A DNA stretch of 47,670 nucleotides from Breznakibacter xylanolyticus. Lineage in GTDB: Bacteria; Bacteroidota; Bacteroidia; Bacteroidales; Marinilabiliaceae. Below the pieces are notes generated by a model, which did no database searches, was not told the DNA's origin, and worked only from the letters and a program-made list of their open reading frames with translations. The position numbers and the translations under genes were made by a program. Shown piece after piece: positions 1 through 7,586 of the stretch (its first letter is position 1; every line of letters begins with the position of its first letter). The DNA lies in NCBI RefSeq assembly GCF_003254275.1, contig NZ_QKZK01000009.1:1-47670 (forward strand). Reading direction: 5' to 3'.

Positions 1-16
1 ATTCAACTTTCGCAAG
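1..16 (+). repeat. Left terminal inverted repeat of the IS
   Basis: The 16 bases match the reverse complement of 1564-1579 without mismatch. Bases further inward do not continue the match. Confidence 0.9.
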
Positions 17-115
17 TACGATATATGACTGATTTACAACAAAAAAGCAGCACAATAATTTGGTTAAGATCCTGATATTCAGTATCTTTATGTCGCCAAA
101 CAATCCCAAACGATT

Positions 116-1558
116 ATGCTGCGGTTTAAAGATACTGTAATACTTTCAGAGATTAATGGCTTTTTTACTTCAAGTGAAAAAGCGATGGATACAATTTTTA
201 CCACGATACGTTCATTGACATTTTCGGATACAAAATTTGGGTTTTCACAAGCCTGTAATCATAAGTACACCAATCACGGAAAACTTGCTTTATTGCTGTT
301 GTTTCCTTTTTTTGAAGTTAAAACATCATGGCATTATTCGAATTCCGGTTTAAGCCGTATTCTATACTGCGGTAAAGATGTATTTTATCGACTCCTGAAC
401 GATTCCTCCATCAACTGGCGTAATTTGGCATATAGCCTGAATATGCAATTGATACGTAAGGTGCAGAAAAGTACGGATTCGACAAATTTAAACCCGACCT
501 GTTTGATTTTCGATGATACTGATTTGCCCAAGACTGGTCGCAAGATTGAGTTGATTAGCAGAATTTATTCGCACGTAAGCCATACGTTTAATATCGGGTT
601 TAAAGGGCTTTTCATGGGGTATCACGATGGAAAGAGCTTCTTCTCTCTTGACTTTAGTTTGCATGGCGAGAAGGGTAAAAATCAAAGCAAACCTTATGGA
701 TTCACCCCGATCCAAATCAAAAAGCAATACGCAAAGAAACGACACAAGACGAGCATGGGAAGTGAACGCGTCAACGACTACCATTTGAGTAAAATTGAGT
801 CCATGATCAAGATGATTCGCTTGGCTATCACCAAAGGCATTCGCTTTGATTATGTGCTTACTGACAGTTGGTTTACCTGTTTTGAATTGATCAAATTCAT
901 TGTTACTCGCCGTATCGGCTGCCACTTCATTGGCATGATCAAAATGGGAAAAACTCGATATGAGGCCTTCGGCAAAAGCCTGACATCGAAAGAAATCATT
1001 GATTTACTGCGGCGTAAGAAAAAGACCAAACGTTCTAAGCTTATCGGTTACTATTACGCTGAAACCATTGTTGACTTTAAAGGGGTTCGCGTAAAGCTCT
1101 TTTTTTGTAAAGCCTCCCACAAAGGCAACTGGAATGGCATGATGACCACCAATACAGAACTAACTTTCGAACAAGCGTATAAAATCTACTCGACTCGCTG
1201 GTCTGTGGAGGTTTTTTTCAAAGAAAGCAAGCAGCACCTTGGCTTGGGTAAATGCCAGTCGCAGGATTTTGATGCACAAATTGCATCGACGACGCTTTGT
1301 ATGGTTCAATATAACATTCTTTCGGTCATTAAGCGGGTCAATGACTATGAAACACTCGGTGAACTATTTAGAGCATCACAGAAAGATGCCCTAAAACTAA
1401 CCATTGCCGAGCAGGTATGGCTAATAATCACGGAGATATTGAGTGAATTGTCCGAAATGTTTAATGTCGAAATCGAATTGTTAATGGAAAAATTATTTGC
1501 TGAAAATGATAAACTTACAAGATACTTAAATCTCAACAGCCTATTACAGGCAGGTTGA
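116..1558 (+). CDS. IS4-family DDE transposase
   Basis: A 480-residue transposase that cuts and rejoins the ends of its own element. The catalytic core is readable: a first acidic site in DDTD (residues 133-136) followed by KTG; a second in YVLTDSWF (Asp250); and the IS4 signature Y-x2-R-x3-E-x6-K at Tyr358, Arg361, Glu365 and Lys372 (YSTRWSVEVFFKESK). The reading frame has no internal stop and runs almost from repeat to repeat, so the element may still be active. The ATG at 116 gives full family length. Confidence in the family is high because of the YREK motif; the IS subgroup was not determined. Confidence 0.92.
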   Translation: MLRFKDTVILSEINGFFTSSEKAMDTIFTTIRSLTFSDTKFGFSQACNHKYTNHGKLALLLLFPFFEVKTSWHYSNSGLSRILYCGKDVFYRLLNDSSINWRNLAYSLNMQLIRKVQKSTDSTNLNPTCLIFDDTDLPKTGRKIELISRIYSHVSHTFNIGFKGLFMGYHDGKSFFSLDFSLHGEKGKNQSKPYGFTPIQIKKQYAKKRHKTSMGSERVNDYHLSKIESMIKMIRLAITKGIRFDYVLTDSWFTCFELIKFIVTRRIGCHFIGMIKMGKTRYEAFGKSLTSKEIIDLLRRKKKTKRSKLIGYYYAETIVDFKGVRVKLFFCKASHKGNWNGMMTTNTELTFEQAYKIYSTRWSVEVFFKESKQHLGLGKCQSQDFDAQIASTTLCMVQYNILSVIKRVNDYETLGELFRASQKDALKLTIAEQVWLIITEILSELSEMFNVEIELLMEKLFAENDKLTRYLNLNSLLQAG

Positions 1559-1563
1559 CAGAG

Positions 1564-1579
1564 CTTGCGAAAGTTGAAT
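1564..1579 (-). repeat. Right terminal inverted repeat of the IS
   Basis: Perfect reverse complement of bases 1-16. It lies 6 bp after the transposase stop codon. Confidence 0.9.
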
Positions 1580-1611
1580 GATTTATTGAAATTGCACTTT
1601 GTAAATCCACT

Positions 1612-1760
1612 TAAAGCCCCAACGGGGCTGAATCCCTCTTATGTGCTGCGTCCAAAAACGCTTTCGCCCCTTTGGGGCTTGTTCTTTACCTCTCTTTTTC
1701 CCAGGGCTACGCCCTGGGCTCGATGCTTACGCCCCTTAGGGGCTATACGGCCTAACCTTT
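1612..1760. repeat. Cluster of short G+C-rich palindromes (REP-like)
   Basis: Four small perfect hairpins lie within 130 bp: AGCCCC-AAC-GGGGCT (1615-1629), GCCCC-TTT-GGGGC (1666-1678), CCCAGGGC-TAC-GCCCTGGG (1700-1718) and GCCCC-TTA-GGGGC (1731-1743). A weaker one (GCCTA/TAGGC) follows near 1751-1772. Such arrays are common between genes in Bacteroidota and can be translated into spurious short proteins; the open frame at 1565-1819 is one of these and is not annotated as a gene. The function is unknown. They lie between the IS and the 3' end of the minus-strand operon, so some may also act as transcription stops. Confidence 0.75.
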
Positions 1761-1829
1761 ATGTAGGCGTTTTAACTGATATTGTTCATGTGTCTATTTC
1801 AAAACATCTAAATAGTTGATGCTTTTGAG

Positions 1830-2393
1830 TTATTGTTCATTGTCGTTTTCGTCACCTATTTTGCCAGCTTGCCACAGAGGGTATTTTTTTGCCAGCAATG
1901 CCATGAGTCGGCTAATTGATCGGACGGCTTCGCGGGTGCCGGAGCTGATCTCTTTTCCTTGTAATTTGAGCAGGAACGAGCTGTAGATGGCTGTCAGGCA
2001 AGTGTCGATTTCATTGCCGGGTGTTTGACCCATTTTGCGCTCAAATTCAATGATAAATGGGGCTGTTTGGTAATATTGGTTGCGGTAGGCAGCCTCCCTG
2101 ACGTCCTTCATCAATGTCATGTGCAGTTGGTGCAAGTCGTTGACGGTGTTAAGATTGATTTGAAGATGCCCGCTTTGTTCTTTTTTTTCCAGTCGCATCA
2201 TTTCCACCAGGTTTTCCCACCAATCGCGAATTTCAAGCAAGAGGTCGGCCGGTTGGTCATGGTATTGGGTGATGATGTTTTGGTCGATTTTCTGCATGTC
2301 CAGATTGTTGGCTCTAATCAGGTCTTCAACCTGCCACATGTAGAGCATGTATTCAATGATGTTCTCTTTTTTCTTTGTTTGAGCAATAATCAT
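1830..2393 (-). CDS. DUF4924-like conserved protein
   Basis: A 187-residue soluble, helical, charged protein with no signal peptide or membrane segment. The N-terminus (MIIAQTKKKENIIEYMLYMWQ) resembles the Bacteroidota family DUF4924, from memory of that family and not from a search. No catalytic motif is apparent and the function is unknown. It is the last gene of the minus-strand run pth - S4 protein - this gene, starting 49 bp after the S4 gene, so it is probably co-transcribed with translation-related genes. The C-terminal tail is acidic. The start ATG is preceded by A/T-rich sequence without a Shine-Dalgarno site, usual for the phylum. Confidence 0.7.
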   Translation of the reverse strand: MIIAQTKKKENIIEYMLYMWQVEDLIRANNLDMQKIDQNIITQYHDQPADLLLEIRDWWENLVEMMRLEKKEQSGHLQINLNTVNDLHQLHMTLMKDVREAAYRNQYYQTAPFIIEFERKMGQTPGNEIDTCLTAIYSSFLLKLQGKEISSGTREAVRSISRLMALLAKKYPLWQAGKIGDENDNEQ

Positions 2394-2442
2394 GTTGATG
2401 TCATTTTTACGTGATGGTGGATTGCCTTAGGGGGGATGATGA

Positions 2443-2856
2443 TTAAGAGTCGTGCTCCTCTTCTTCGTCCCAGTCGGATTCGAAGAGGTCATCCAGGTCG
2501 CGACGTTCTTTTTTTGTCGGACGTCCCAATCCTTTGGGGCGGTTGAGTGACTGAGCCATTTTGGCCATTTCCAATAGTTGGAGCTGTTCGGGGGTGGTGA
2601 CGTCTTCCAAAAAATCGGGAACGAGCTTGGCTCCCATTCGGTTGCCCGATGTTTGCTTTACACGGAAGCTTCGGGTGATGGGCGGTTGGCGGAGTTCAAA
2701 TGTGTCGCCCGGTTTTATCATGCGCGAGGCTTTGAGGGGTGACCCGTTGATCGTCACCCGGTTTTTTTCGCAGGCTTCGGCGGCTAGGCTTCGTGTTTTA
2801 AACAGGCGTACGGCCCATAAAAACTTATCGATGCGGACGGGTTCGTTGGTTTTCAT
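2443..2856 (-). CDS. hslR: S4-domain RNA-binding protein (Hsp15/HslR-like)
   Basis: A 137-residue protein with an N-terminal S4 RNA-binding fold at about residues 6-65 (RIDKFLWAVRLFKTRS, then VTINGSPLKASRMIKPGD). The tail is basic, then acidic (KGLGRPTKKERR followed by a Glu/Asp-rich end). In E. coli, Hsp15 binds 50S subunits that carry stranded nascent chains attached to tRNA. Its position next to pth, whose product releases peptidyl-tRNA, fits a ribosome-rescue role, which is inferred here. It lies 103 bp downstream of pth on the same strand. The family is clear; the exact cellular role is less certain. Confidence 0.85.
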   Translation of the reverse strand: MKTNEPVRIDKFLWAVRLFKTRSLAAEACEKNRVTINGSPLKASRMIKPGDTFELRQPPITRSFRVKQTSGNRMGAKLVPDFLEDVTTPEQLQLLEMAKMAQSLNRPKGLGRPTKKERRDLDDLFESDWDEEEEHDS

Positions 2857-2959
2857 GTATTTATTAGTATCAAGACATAAGTATCAGGAAGCAAGACTGA
2901 GATAGGGATTTTCATTTTCCAGTGTTCACGGGCTTGCTTTTGTGTGTCATGGCATCTCG

Positions 2960-3523
2960 TTATTTGTTGTTGAATTGGGTCATGGTGAGCTGGGTGCCGA
3001 TGGTGCCAAAACTTTTAATCATTTCAATGGCCAGGTCGATTCGCGTTTTGAGTGCTGCTTTTTCATCGGCATTCCATTCGCCCAGTACGTAATCTATTTG
3101 GCGTCCTTTGGGGTAATCGTTGCCAATGCCAAAGCGAATGCGCGAATAGTTGCTATGTCCCAAGGTGGCTTGTATGTGTTTGAGTCCGTTATGTCCCGCA
3201 TCACTGCCTTTGGGCTTGAGGCGTACCGTGCCAAAGGGAAGTGCCAGGTCGTCCACCAGTACCAAGAGGTTTTCGACAGGGATTTTTTCGGTCTGCAGCC
3301 AATATTGTATGGCGTTACCGCTCAGGTTCATGTAGGTATTGGGTTTGAGAAGGATGAATGTGCGCCCCTTAAATCGATAGGTGGCTATGCTGCCGTAACG
3401 TTTTTCTTCAAATTTTAAATCTTCCTTATCAGCCAGGATGTTTAGAATGTCGAATCCTATGTTGTGCCGGGTGTTTGTGTATTCACTGCCAATATTGCCC
3501 AGTCCGGCGATGAGATATTTCAT
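2960..3523 (-). CDS. pth: Peptidyl-tRNA hydrolase
   Basis: Hydrolyses the ester bond of peptidyl-tRNAs dropped from ribosomes, recycling tRNA. The 187-residue protein starts MKYLIAGLGNIG, the conserved N-terminal strand. It keeps the catalytic region NTRHNIGFD (His near residue 19), the substrate-binding KPNTYMNLSG, the LVLVDDLALPFG segment and GSDAGHNGLKHI. The frame could be extended 23 codons upstream to a distal ATG, but homologues begin at the ATG at 3523, so that start was chosen. The rplY gene lies upstream on the same strand, with a strong terminator between them, so pth probably depends on read-through or its own promoter. Confidence 0.95.
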   Translation of the reverse strand: MKYLIAGLGNIGSEYTNTRHNIGFDILNILADKEDLKFEEKRYGSIATYRFKGRTFILLKPNTYMNLSGNAIQYWLQTEKIPVENLLVLVDDLALPFGTVRLKPKGSDAGHNGLKHIQATLGHSNYSRIRFGIGNDYPKGRQIDYVLGEWNADEKAALKTRIDLAIEMIKSFGTIGTQLTMTQFNNK

Positions 3524-3603
3524 GGTTGGTAGAGATTTTTTTGTTTCAGGATTGGCAAAGTTAGTAAAAGGAGTTGTGATGGAGAAAAGCAATGGCTGGG
3601 GAC

Positions 3604-3632
3604 AAAAAAACCTCCATGCGCGTGCATGGAGG
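3604..3632 (-). terminator. Rho-independent terminator after rplY
   Basis: A perfect 9-bp stem, CCTCCATGC (3611-3619) with GCATGGAGG (3624-3632), has a 4-base loop. On the minus strand it is followed by seven T (complement of 3604-3610). It lies 26 bp past the rplY stop codon. A shorter T tract on the other side (3633-3637) could give weak bidirectional function. Confidence 0.85.
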
Positions 3633-3657
3633 TTTTTGGGAATCGCGATGCGATGGA

Positions 3658-4227
3658 TTATTTTCCTTGCTGAGCGGCACGTGCGGCACGAGTCAGTTTC
3701 ACTGCAACCACAACGGCATTTTTAGCGTTCAGAATTTCGATGTTGTCAAAAGCCAACTCTTTTACCTGAATGGTTTTACCCAATCCTAAGCTGTCGATTT
3801 TAATCTCCAGGTTATCGGGCATGTCTTTGGGCAACGCTTTCACGCGCAATTTGCGCAATTCGAGTTGCAACTTACCACCGGCCTTCACACCTTCGGCAAA
3901 CCCCGACAAAGTAACGGGAATTTCCATTGTGATGGCTTTGTCGTTGTTGATGCTCAAAAAGTCAACGTGCTGAATGGCGTCAGAAACAGGGTGAAATTGA
4001 ATGTCCTGCATGATGGCGCTGTAGGTTTTGCCATCGATGTTCAGATTCACCAGGTACACGTTGGGCGTGTAAATCAGGTGACGGAATTCTTTTGCAGGAG
4101 CCGAGAAGTGTACGTTACCTTCTGTTCCGTAAAGAACGCAGGGAACCATTTCTTCGGTGCGCAATTGCTTGGTGGCTGATTTGCCCAGGTTGGCTCGTAA
4201 TGAGCCGTTCAATTCAATCGTTTGCAT
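3658..4227 (-). CDS. rplY: 50S ribosomal protein L25 (long, CTC-type)
   Basis: Binds 5S rRNA in the large subunit. The 189-residue protein has the N-terminal L25 beta-barrel (about 1-95: MQTIELNGSLRANLGKSATKQLR, then VPCVLYG and HVDFLSIN) and the C-terminal TL5/CTC domain (about 96-180: IPVTLSGFAEGVKAGG, then LRVKALPKDMP). The end is rich in Ala, Arg and Lys. The ATG at 4227 was chosen over one nine codons earlier because homologues begin near MQTIELNG. It lies 97 bp downstream of prs, the usual Bacteroidota order. A good -7 box for it overlaps the 3' end of prs, and the leader in between can form small hairpins. Confidence 0.93.
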   Translation of the reverse strand: MQTIELNGSLRANLGKSATKQLRTEEMVPCVLYGTEGNVHFSAPAKEFRHLIYTPNVYLVNLNIDGKTYSAIMQDIQFHPVSDAIQHVDFLSINNDKAITMEIPVTLSGFAEGVKAGGKLQLELRKLRVKALPKDMPDNLEIKIDSLGLGKTIQVKELAFDNIEILNAKNAVVVAVKLTRAARAAQQGK

Positions 4228-4311
4228 TGTATAAGTTTTAGTTGTGCTACTCAAAATCAGCCCGATAATCGGGTCGATCTCCCATCACACGGGAAGCCAA
4301 AATGGCGGCTG

Positions 4312-4319
4312 CAAATTTA
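4312..4319 (-). promoter_or_regulatory. Putative -7 box of the rplY promoter
   Basis: The minus strand reads TAAATTTG, a full match to the Bacteroidota TAnnTTTG box, followed by C as is common. No convincing TTG is seen about 19 bases upstream. The expected transcript would begin about 75-80 nt before the rplY ATG. It includes a CCCGA-TAA-TCGGG hairpin (4261-4273) and weaker stems near 4280-4310. Confidence 0.5.
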
Positions 4320-4324
4320 TAACT

Positions 4325-5263
4325 TTAGTTGATAAATTGTGCGCTGATGGATTGATAATTATAAACTTTTTCGATGGTGTCGGCAAAAACCTGTGCTACT
4401 GAAAGGACTTTAATTTTGTCGCTCTCCTTTTTCAAAGGGATGGTGTCGGTGACATACATTTCGGTGAGTGCCGAGTTGTTGATGTTGTCGTAAGCTTTGC
4501 CCGAAAGCACGGGGTGAGTGACAAAGGCACGCACGCTTTTGGCACCGTCAGCCATAATCACATCAGCAGCTTTTGAGAGAGTGCCGGCAGTGTCGGCCAT
4601 GTCGTCAATCAGGATGACGTTTTTATCTTTCACATCACCAATAATGCGAATTTCGTCCACCACGTTGGCTCTTGAGCGTTGTTTGTACCCGATCACCATG
4701 GGAGCGCCCAGGAATTTTGAGTAGGTGTTGGCACGCTTGGTACCCCCCACGTCGGGCGAAGCAATAACCAGGTTATCGAGGTTCATGCTGCGGATAAACG
4801 GCACGAAAATCGACGAGGCATAAAGGTGATCGACCGGAATGTTAAAGAAACCCTGAATTTGATCGGCATGTAAGTCCATGGTGATAATGCGATCCACGCC
4901 GGCCGCGGTGAGCATGTCGGCAACCAGCTTGGCGCCAATGGAGACGCGCGGCTGATCTTTACGATCCTGACGAGCAAAGCCAAAGTAGGGAATCACCGCC
5001 ACAATTTTGTATGCCGAGGCACGTTTGGCGGCATCAATCATCATCAGCAATTCAAACAGGTTGTCGGTGGGCGGGAACGTCGATTGCATCAGGAATACAT
5101 GCGAACCCCTGACGGTTTCCTCGTAAGCGGTAGCGAATTCGCCATCGCTGAAGTGGATGCAATTGATTTTGCCTAAATCTCTGCCCGAGCAAAGACTGAT
5201 TTTCTCTGAAAGATAGAGTGTGTTTCTTCCCGAAAAAAGCTTGATGGGTGCTTTTGGTGGCAT
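4325..5263 (-). CDS. prs: Ribose-phosphate pyrophosphokinase (PRPP synthetase)
   Basis: Makes phosphoribosyl pyrophosphate from ribose 5-phosphate and ATP, feeding purine, pyrimidine, histidine and NAD synthesis. The 312-residue length is typical of class I enzymes. Visible signatures are IHFSDGEFATAYEETVRG, the ATP-binding FARQDRKDQPR, the metal/ribose segment TMDLHADQIQGFFNIPVDHLYAS and the PRPP-binding loop VILIDDMADTAGTL. The start ATG at 5263 (MPPKAPIKLFSG) was preferred over one 12 codons upstream because it matches the family N-terminus. A perfect -7 box lies 34 bp upstream of it. The product supplies the substrate of HisG, encoded 32 kb away in this window. Confidence 0.96.
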   Translation of the reverse strand: MPPKAPIKLFSGRNTLYLSEKISLCSGRDLGKINCIHFSDGEFATAYEETVRGSHVFLMQSTFPPTDNLFELLMMIDAAKRASAYKIVAVIPYFGFARQDRKDQPRVSIGAKLVADMLTAAGVDRIITMDLHADQIQGFFNIPVDHLYASSIFVPFIRSMNLDNLVIASPDVGGTKRANTYSKFLGAPMVIGYKQRSRANVVDEIRIIGDVKDKNVILIDDMADTAGTLSKAADVIMADGAKSVRAFVTHPVLSGKAYDNINNSALTEMYVTDTIPLKKESDKIKVLSVAQVFADTIEKVYNYQSISAQFIN

Positions 5264-5296
5264 TTTGATGGTTTGTATGGATTGATTTTGATGCCG

Positions 5297-5304
5297 CAAA
5301 GATA
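5297..5304 (-). promoter_or_regulatory. Putative -7 box of the prs promoter
   Basis: The minus strand reads TATCTTTG followed by C, a perfect TAnnTTTG match, 34 bases before the chosen prs ATG. It overlaps the alternative upstream ATG, which supports the downstream start. No clear -33 TTTG was found. Confidence 0.6.
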
Positions 5305-5344
5305 TTTAAATTGCGTGTGAATTGATTGCTACTTTTTTATGAAA

Positions 5345-5980
5345 TCATTGACCTAAATCGTGTTTTTCCTCACGTGGGGGGAGAACCCAGTTTGCATTCA
5401 GTTCATCAATGTATTGCAATATTTCTTCTTTTCCTGTTTTGTGACTTGATGAAGAAATGAAGAAATGGGGCATTTCTTCCCACTCCTGAAGCATGACATC
5501 GGCATAGTGTTTAATATTGTCTTGCAATGCCTGTGGTTTAAGTTTGTCGGCCTTGGTGAAAATAAGCGTGAATGGTATTTGTTTCTTTCCCATTTCGCGC
5601 ATAAACTCAAGGTCAATTTTTTGTGGCGCTAGCCGTGAGTCAATCAGGATGAAAAGGCACTGCAGGTTGCTGCGTTGAGTCAGGTAATGGTTGATGATGG
5701 TGGTGAAGGTGGCCTTGAGACGTTTGCCCACCTTTGCGTAACCATATCCGGGCAAATCGACCAGATACCAGTTTTTGTTGATTAAAAAGTGGTTGATGAG
5801 CTGCGTTTTGCCGGGGGTGCCCGATACTTTGGCCAAATGACTGTGGTTGCACAGCATGTTGATGAGCGACGACTTGCCCACGTTTGAGCGTCCGATGAAA
5901 GCGTATTCGGGGAGCGTTGGGGTAGGGCAACGGCGTGCATCGCTGTTACTAATTACAAATCGGGCTTCATTAATTTCCAT
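5345..5980 (-). CDS. engB: Ribosome-biogenesis GTP-binding protein EngB/YsxC
   Basis: A TRAFAC-class GTPase needed for late assembly of the 50S subunit. The 211 residues show all the G motifs: G1 GRSNVGKSSL (about 30-39), the G2 region around GTPGKTQ, G3 DLPGYG, G4 TKAD and G5 SSSSHKTG. The C-terminal helix ends in a short basic/acidic tail. It is upstream of prs on the same strand with 81 bp between, and each has a plausible -7 box, so they may be transcribed separately. Nothing odd is seen in the sequence. Confidence 0.95.
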   Translation of the reverse strand: MEINEARFVISNSDARRCPTPTLPEYAFIGRSNVGKSSLINMLCNHSHLAKVSGTPGKTQLINHFLINKNWYLVDLPGYGYAKVGKRLKATFTTIINHYLTQRSNLQCLFILIDSRLAPQKIDLEFMREMGKKQIPFTLIFTKADKLKPQALQDNIKHYADVMLQEWEEMPHFFISSSSHKTGKEEILQYIDELNANWVLPPREEKHDLGQ

Positions 5981-5996
5981 TCAAAAAAGTTTTGTG

Positions 5997-6004
5997 CAAA
6001 AATA
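5997..6004 (-). promoter_or_regulatory. Putative -7 box of the engB promoter
   Basis: The minus strand reads TATTTTTG followed by C, a perfect TAnnTTTG match 16 bases upstream of the engB ATG. This implies a very short leader. The -33 element is not clear. Confidence 0.5.
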
Positions 6005-6174
6005 GACATCCTCAACGAATTATATGTGTGAATGATCATTTTGCAGGAAAGTTTCTCATGAACGATGTTTAATTTTGTACATTGAAAAAGGGGGCGAAGC
6101 TTCGTATGAGCCATTGTTGCTCTGATGATTGTGCTTACTCTAAATAAATGGTTATTTCAAAAAAAGCAAATATA

Positions 6175-7170
6175 ATGAACACACTTTATCCACTGAAGTT
6201 TCGACCTATCTTAAAAGATAAAATTTGGGGTGGTCACAAGTTGCAGGCATCCTTTGGGAAACAAGCACCCGAATTGCCCAATATCGGCGAGAGTTGGGAA
6301 ATATCGGGGGTTGAAGGGAGTGAATCGGTGGTGAGCAATGGCTTTCTCGAAGGCAATACCCTTAACGAGTTGGTTGAAACCTATATGGGAGATTTGGTTG
6401 GCGACAGCGTGTTTGAGCGTTTTGGTGAGCAGTTTCCCCTGTTGATAAAGTTTATTGATGCGGCTGATGATTTGTCTATTCAGGTTCATCCCGATGACGA
6501 AATGGCCATGGATCGACATCAGTCGTATGGCAAAACTGAAATGTGGTACGTGATGCAGGCCGATGCCGGTGCTAAGCTGATATCGGGATTTGCCAGGTCG
6601 GTCACTCGCGATGAGTATCTGAAGCATCTCGAACATAAAACATTGAACCAGATTTTGGGCTATCACGAGGTTACTCCGGGCGATATTTTTTTCATGCCAT
6701 CGGGGCGTGTGCATGCCATTGGGGCAGGCATTTTGCTGGCCGAAATACAGCAATCGTCTGATGTGACTTACCGGATTTATGATTTTGACCGGCGCGATGA
6801 TCAAGGCAACTTGCGCGAGCTGCATACTGAACTGGCTCTTGATTGTATTGATTTTTCAGAGTTAAAGGATGCCAAAACTGTGTGTCAGCCACAGGCAAAC
6901 CGATCTGTCAGAGCTGTGGAATGTGATTATTTTACTACTAATTTATTGCATTTGACCATGCCGGTGGTGAAGGATTATTATCCCATCGACTCCTTTGTTA
7001 TATATGTGTGTGTTGAGGGTGAGTGCTTTTTGCAGTACGGTGATGCACAAACGCTTGGATTATGTTGCGGTGAATCGGTGTTGGTTCCCGCCTCTCTCAA
7101 CGATGTAACGCTGGTGCCCGCACCCACGGCCAAATTGCTTGAGGTTTATATCGATTCGGAAAGAGTATAA
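6175..7170 (+). CDS. manA: Mannose-6-phosphate isomerase, short type I
   Basis: Interconverts mannose 6-phosphate and fructose 6-phosphate, linking mannose use and GDP-mannose synthesis to glycolysis. The 331-residue cupin protein shows PLKFRPILKDKIWGG at the N-terminus, the zinc-site motif IQVHPDDEMA, the following KTEMWYV, and the active-site stretch SGRVHAIGAGILLAEIQQSS. The length fits the short form common in Bacteroidota and Firmicutes. The ATG at 6175 was chosen over 6148 because the extra nine residues are not seen in relatives. It is a single-gene unit, transcribed away from engB, with a candidate -7 box TAATTTTG at 6070-6077. Confidence 0.95.
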   Translation: MNTLYPLKFRPILKDKIWGGHKLQASFGKQAPELPNIGESWEISGVEGSESVVSNGFLEGNTLNELVETYMGDLVGDSVFERFGEQFPLLIKFIDAADDLSIQVHPDDEMAMDRHQSYGKTEMWYVMQADAGAKLISGFARSVTRDEYLKHLEHKTLNQILGYHEVTPGDIFFMPSGRVHAIGAGILLAEIQQSSDVTYRIYDFDRRDDQGNLRELHTELALDCIDFSELKDAKTVCQPQANRSVRAVECDYFTTNLLHLTMPVVKDYYPIDSFVIYVCVEGECFLQYGDAQTLGLCCGESVLVPASLNDVTLVPAPTAKLLEVYIDSERV

Positions 7171-7586
7171 CCCCCTTTTAAATCATCGAAAGTGGATGTT
7201 GAAGCTTGTCTTTGGCATCCATTTTTTGTTTCGAGATGTCACAATTTGCAAATTTTGATTCCATGTCGATTCGTGAAGAGAAGATGGCGTAAGACGATGA
7301 GGGAGGTGATAAGATACAGCAAGATTTTTAGAGCTGAATTCTTTGTTTCTTCAGTCTCGTCTATCAGTCTGAAGTTTAATGATTTTCTCATTTTTTGTCT
7401 GAATGTCATTAAGGATATGACATTGAAGTGAGATTCAAACGAATAGATGGTTGTTAAAATCTCAACACACATAATGGTTTTTAAACATTTCTCTTTAAAA
7501 ATTACTTGTCGATTAAAAATGTTGTATTTTTGCGTCGACAAAAAATGTGTTAAAAAAGAAATCATAACAAAATAAGACGGTAGAAC
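7171..7586. other. Intergenic region with lysC promoter; otherwise nothing recognised
   Basis: 416 bp between manA and lysC. Short open frames on both strands (7192-7431 plus, 7239-7565 minus) have no recognisable features and are judged spurious. No lysine riboswitch, tRNA or leader peptide rich in Lys or Thr codons was found. Only the promoter-like site near 7506-7532 stands out. Confidence 0.6.
7506..7532 (+). promoter_or_regulatory. Putative lysC promoter
   Basis: TTG at 7506-7508 and TATTTTTG at 7525-7532 (perfect TAnnTTTG) are separated by 16 bp, slightly short for the Bacteroidota consensus. The lysC ATG is 54 bp downstream of the -7 box. Confidence 0.6.

Larger units (their letters stand above)
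1..1579 (+). mobile_element. IS4-family insertion sequence, apparently complete
   Basis: One transposase gene is bounded by perfect 16-bp terminal inverted repeats. The left end (1-16) reads ATTCAACTTTCGCAAG and the right end (1564-1579) is its exact reverse complement. The element is about 1.58 kb, normal for IS4-group elements with one DDE transposase. The left repeat starts at base 1, so one or more further terminal bases and the target-site duplication may lie outside the window and cannot be checked. The right end abuts a palindrome-rich intergenic stretch, so no flanking gene is visibly interrupted on that side. Confidence 0.9.

Noticed and set aside
1565-1819. 84-codon frame after the IS
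   Set aside because: It overlaps the right inverted repeat and runs through the palindrome cluster; the translation is just repeat sequence.
7239-7565. 108-codon minus-strand frame between manA and lysC
   Set aside because: It runs against the lysC promoter, has low-complexity A/T-rich content and no recognisable features.
7171-7586. Lysine riboswitch or leader peptide before lysC
   Set aside because: No long stem-rich leader after the promoter (only about 50 nt remain), no Lys or Thr codon run and no terminator.
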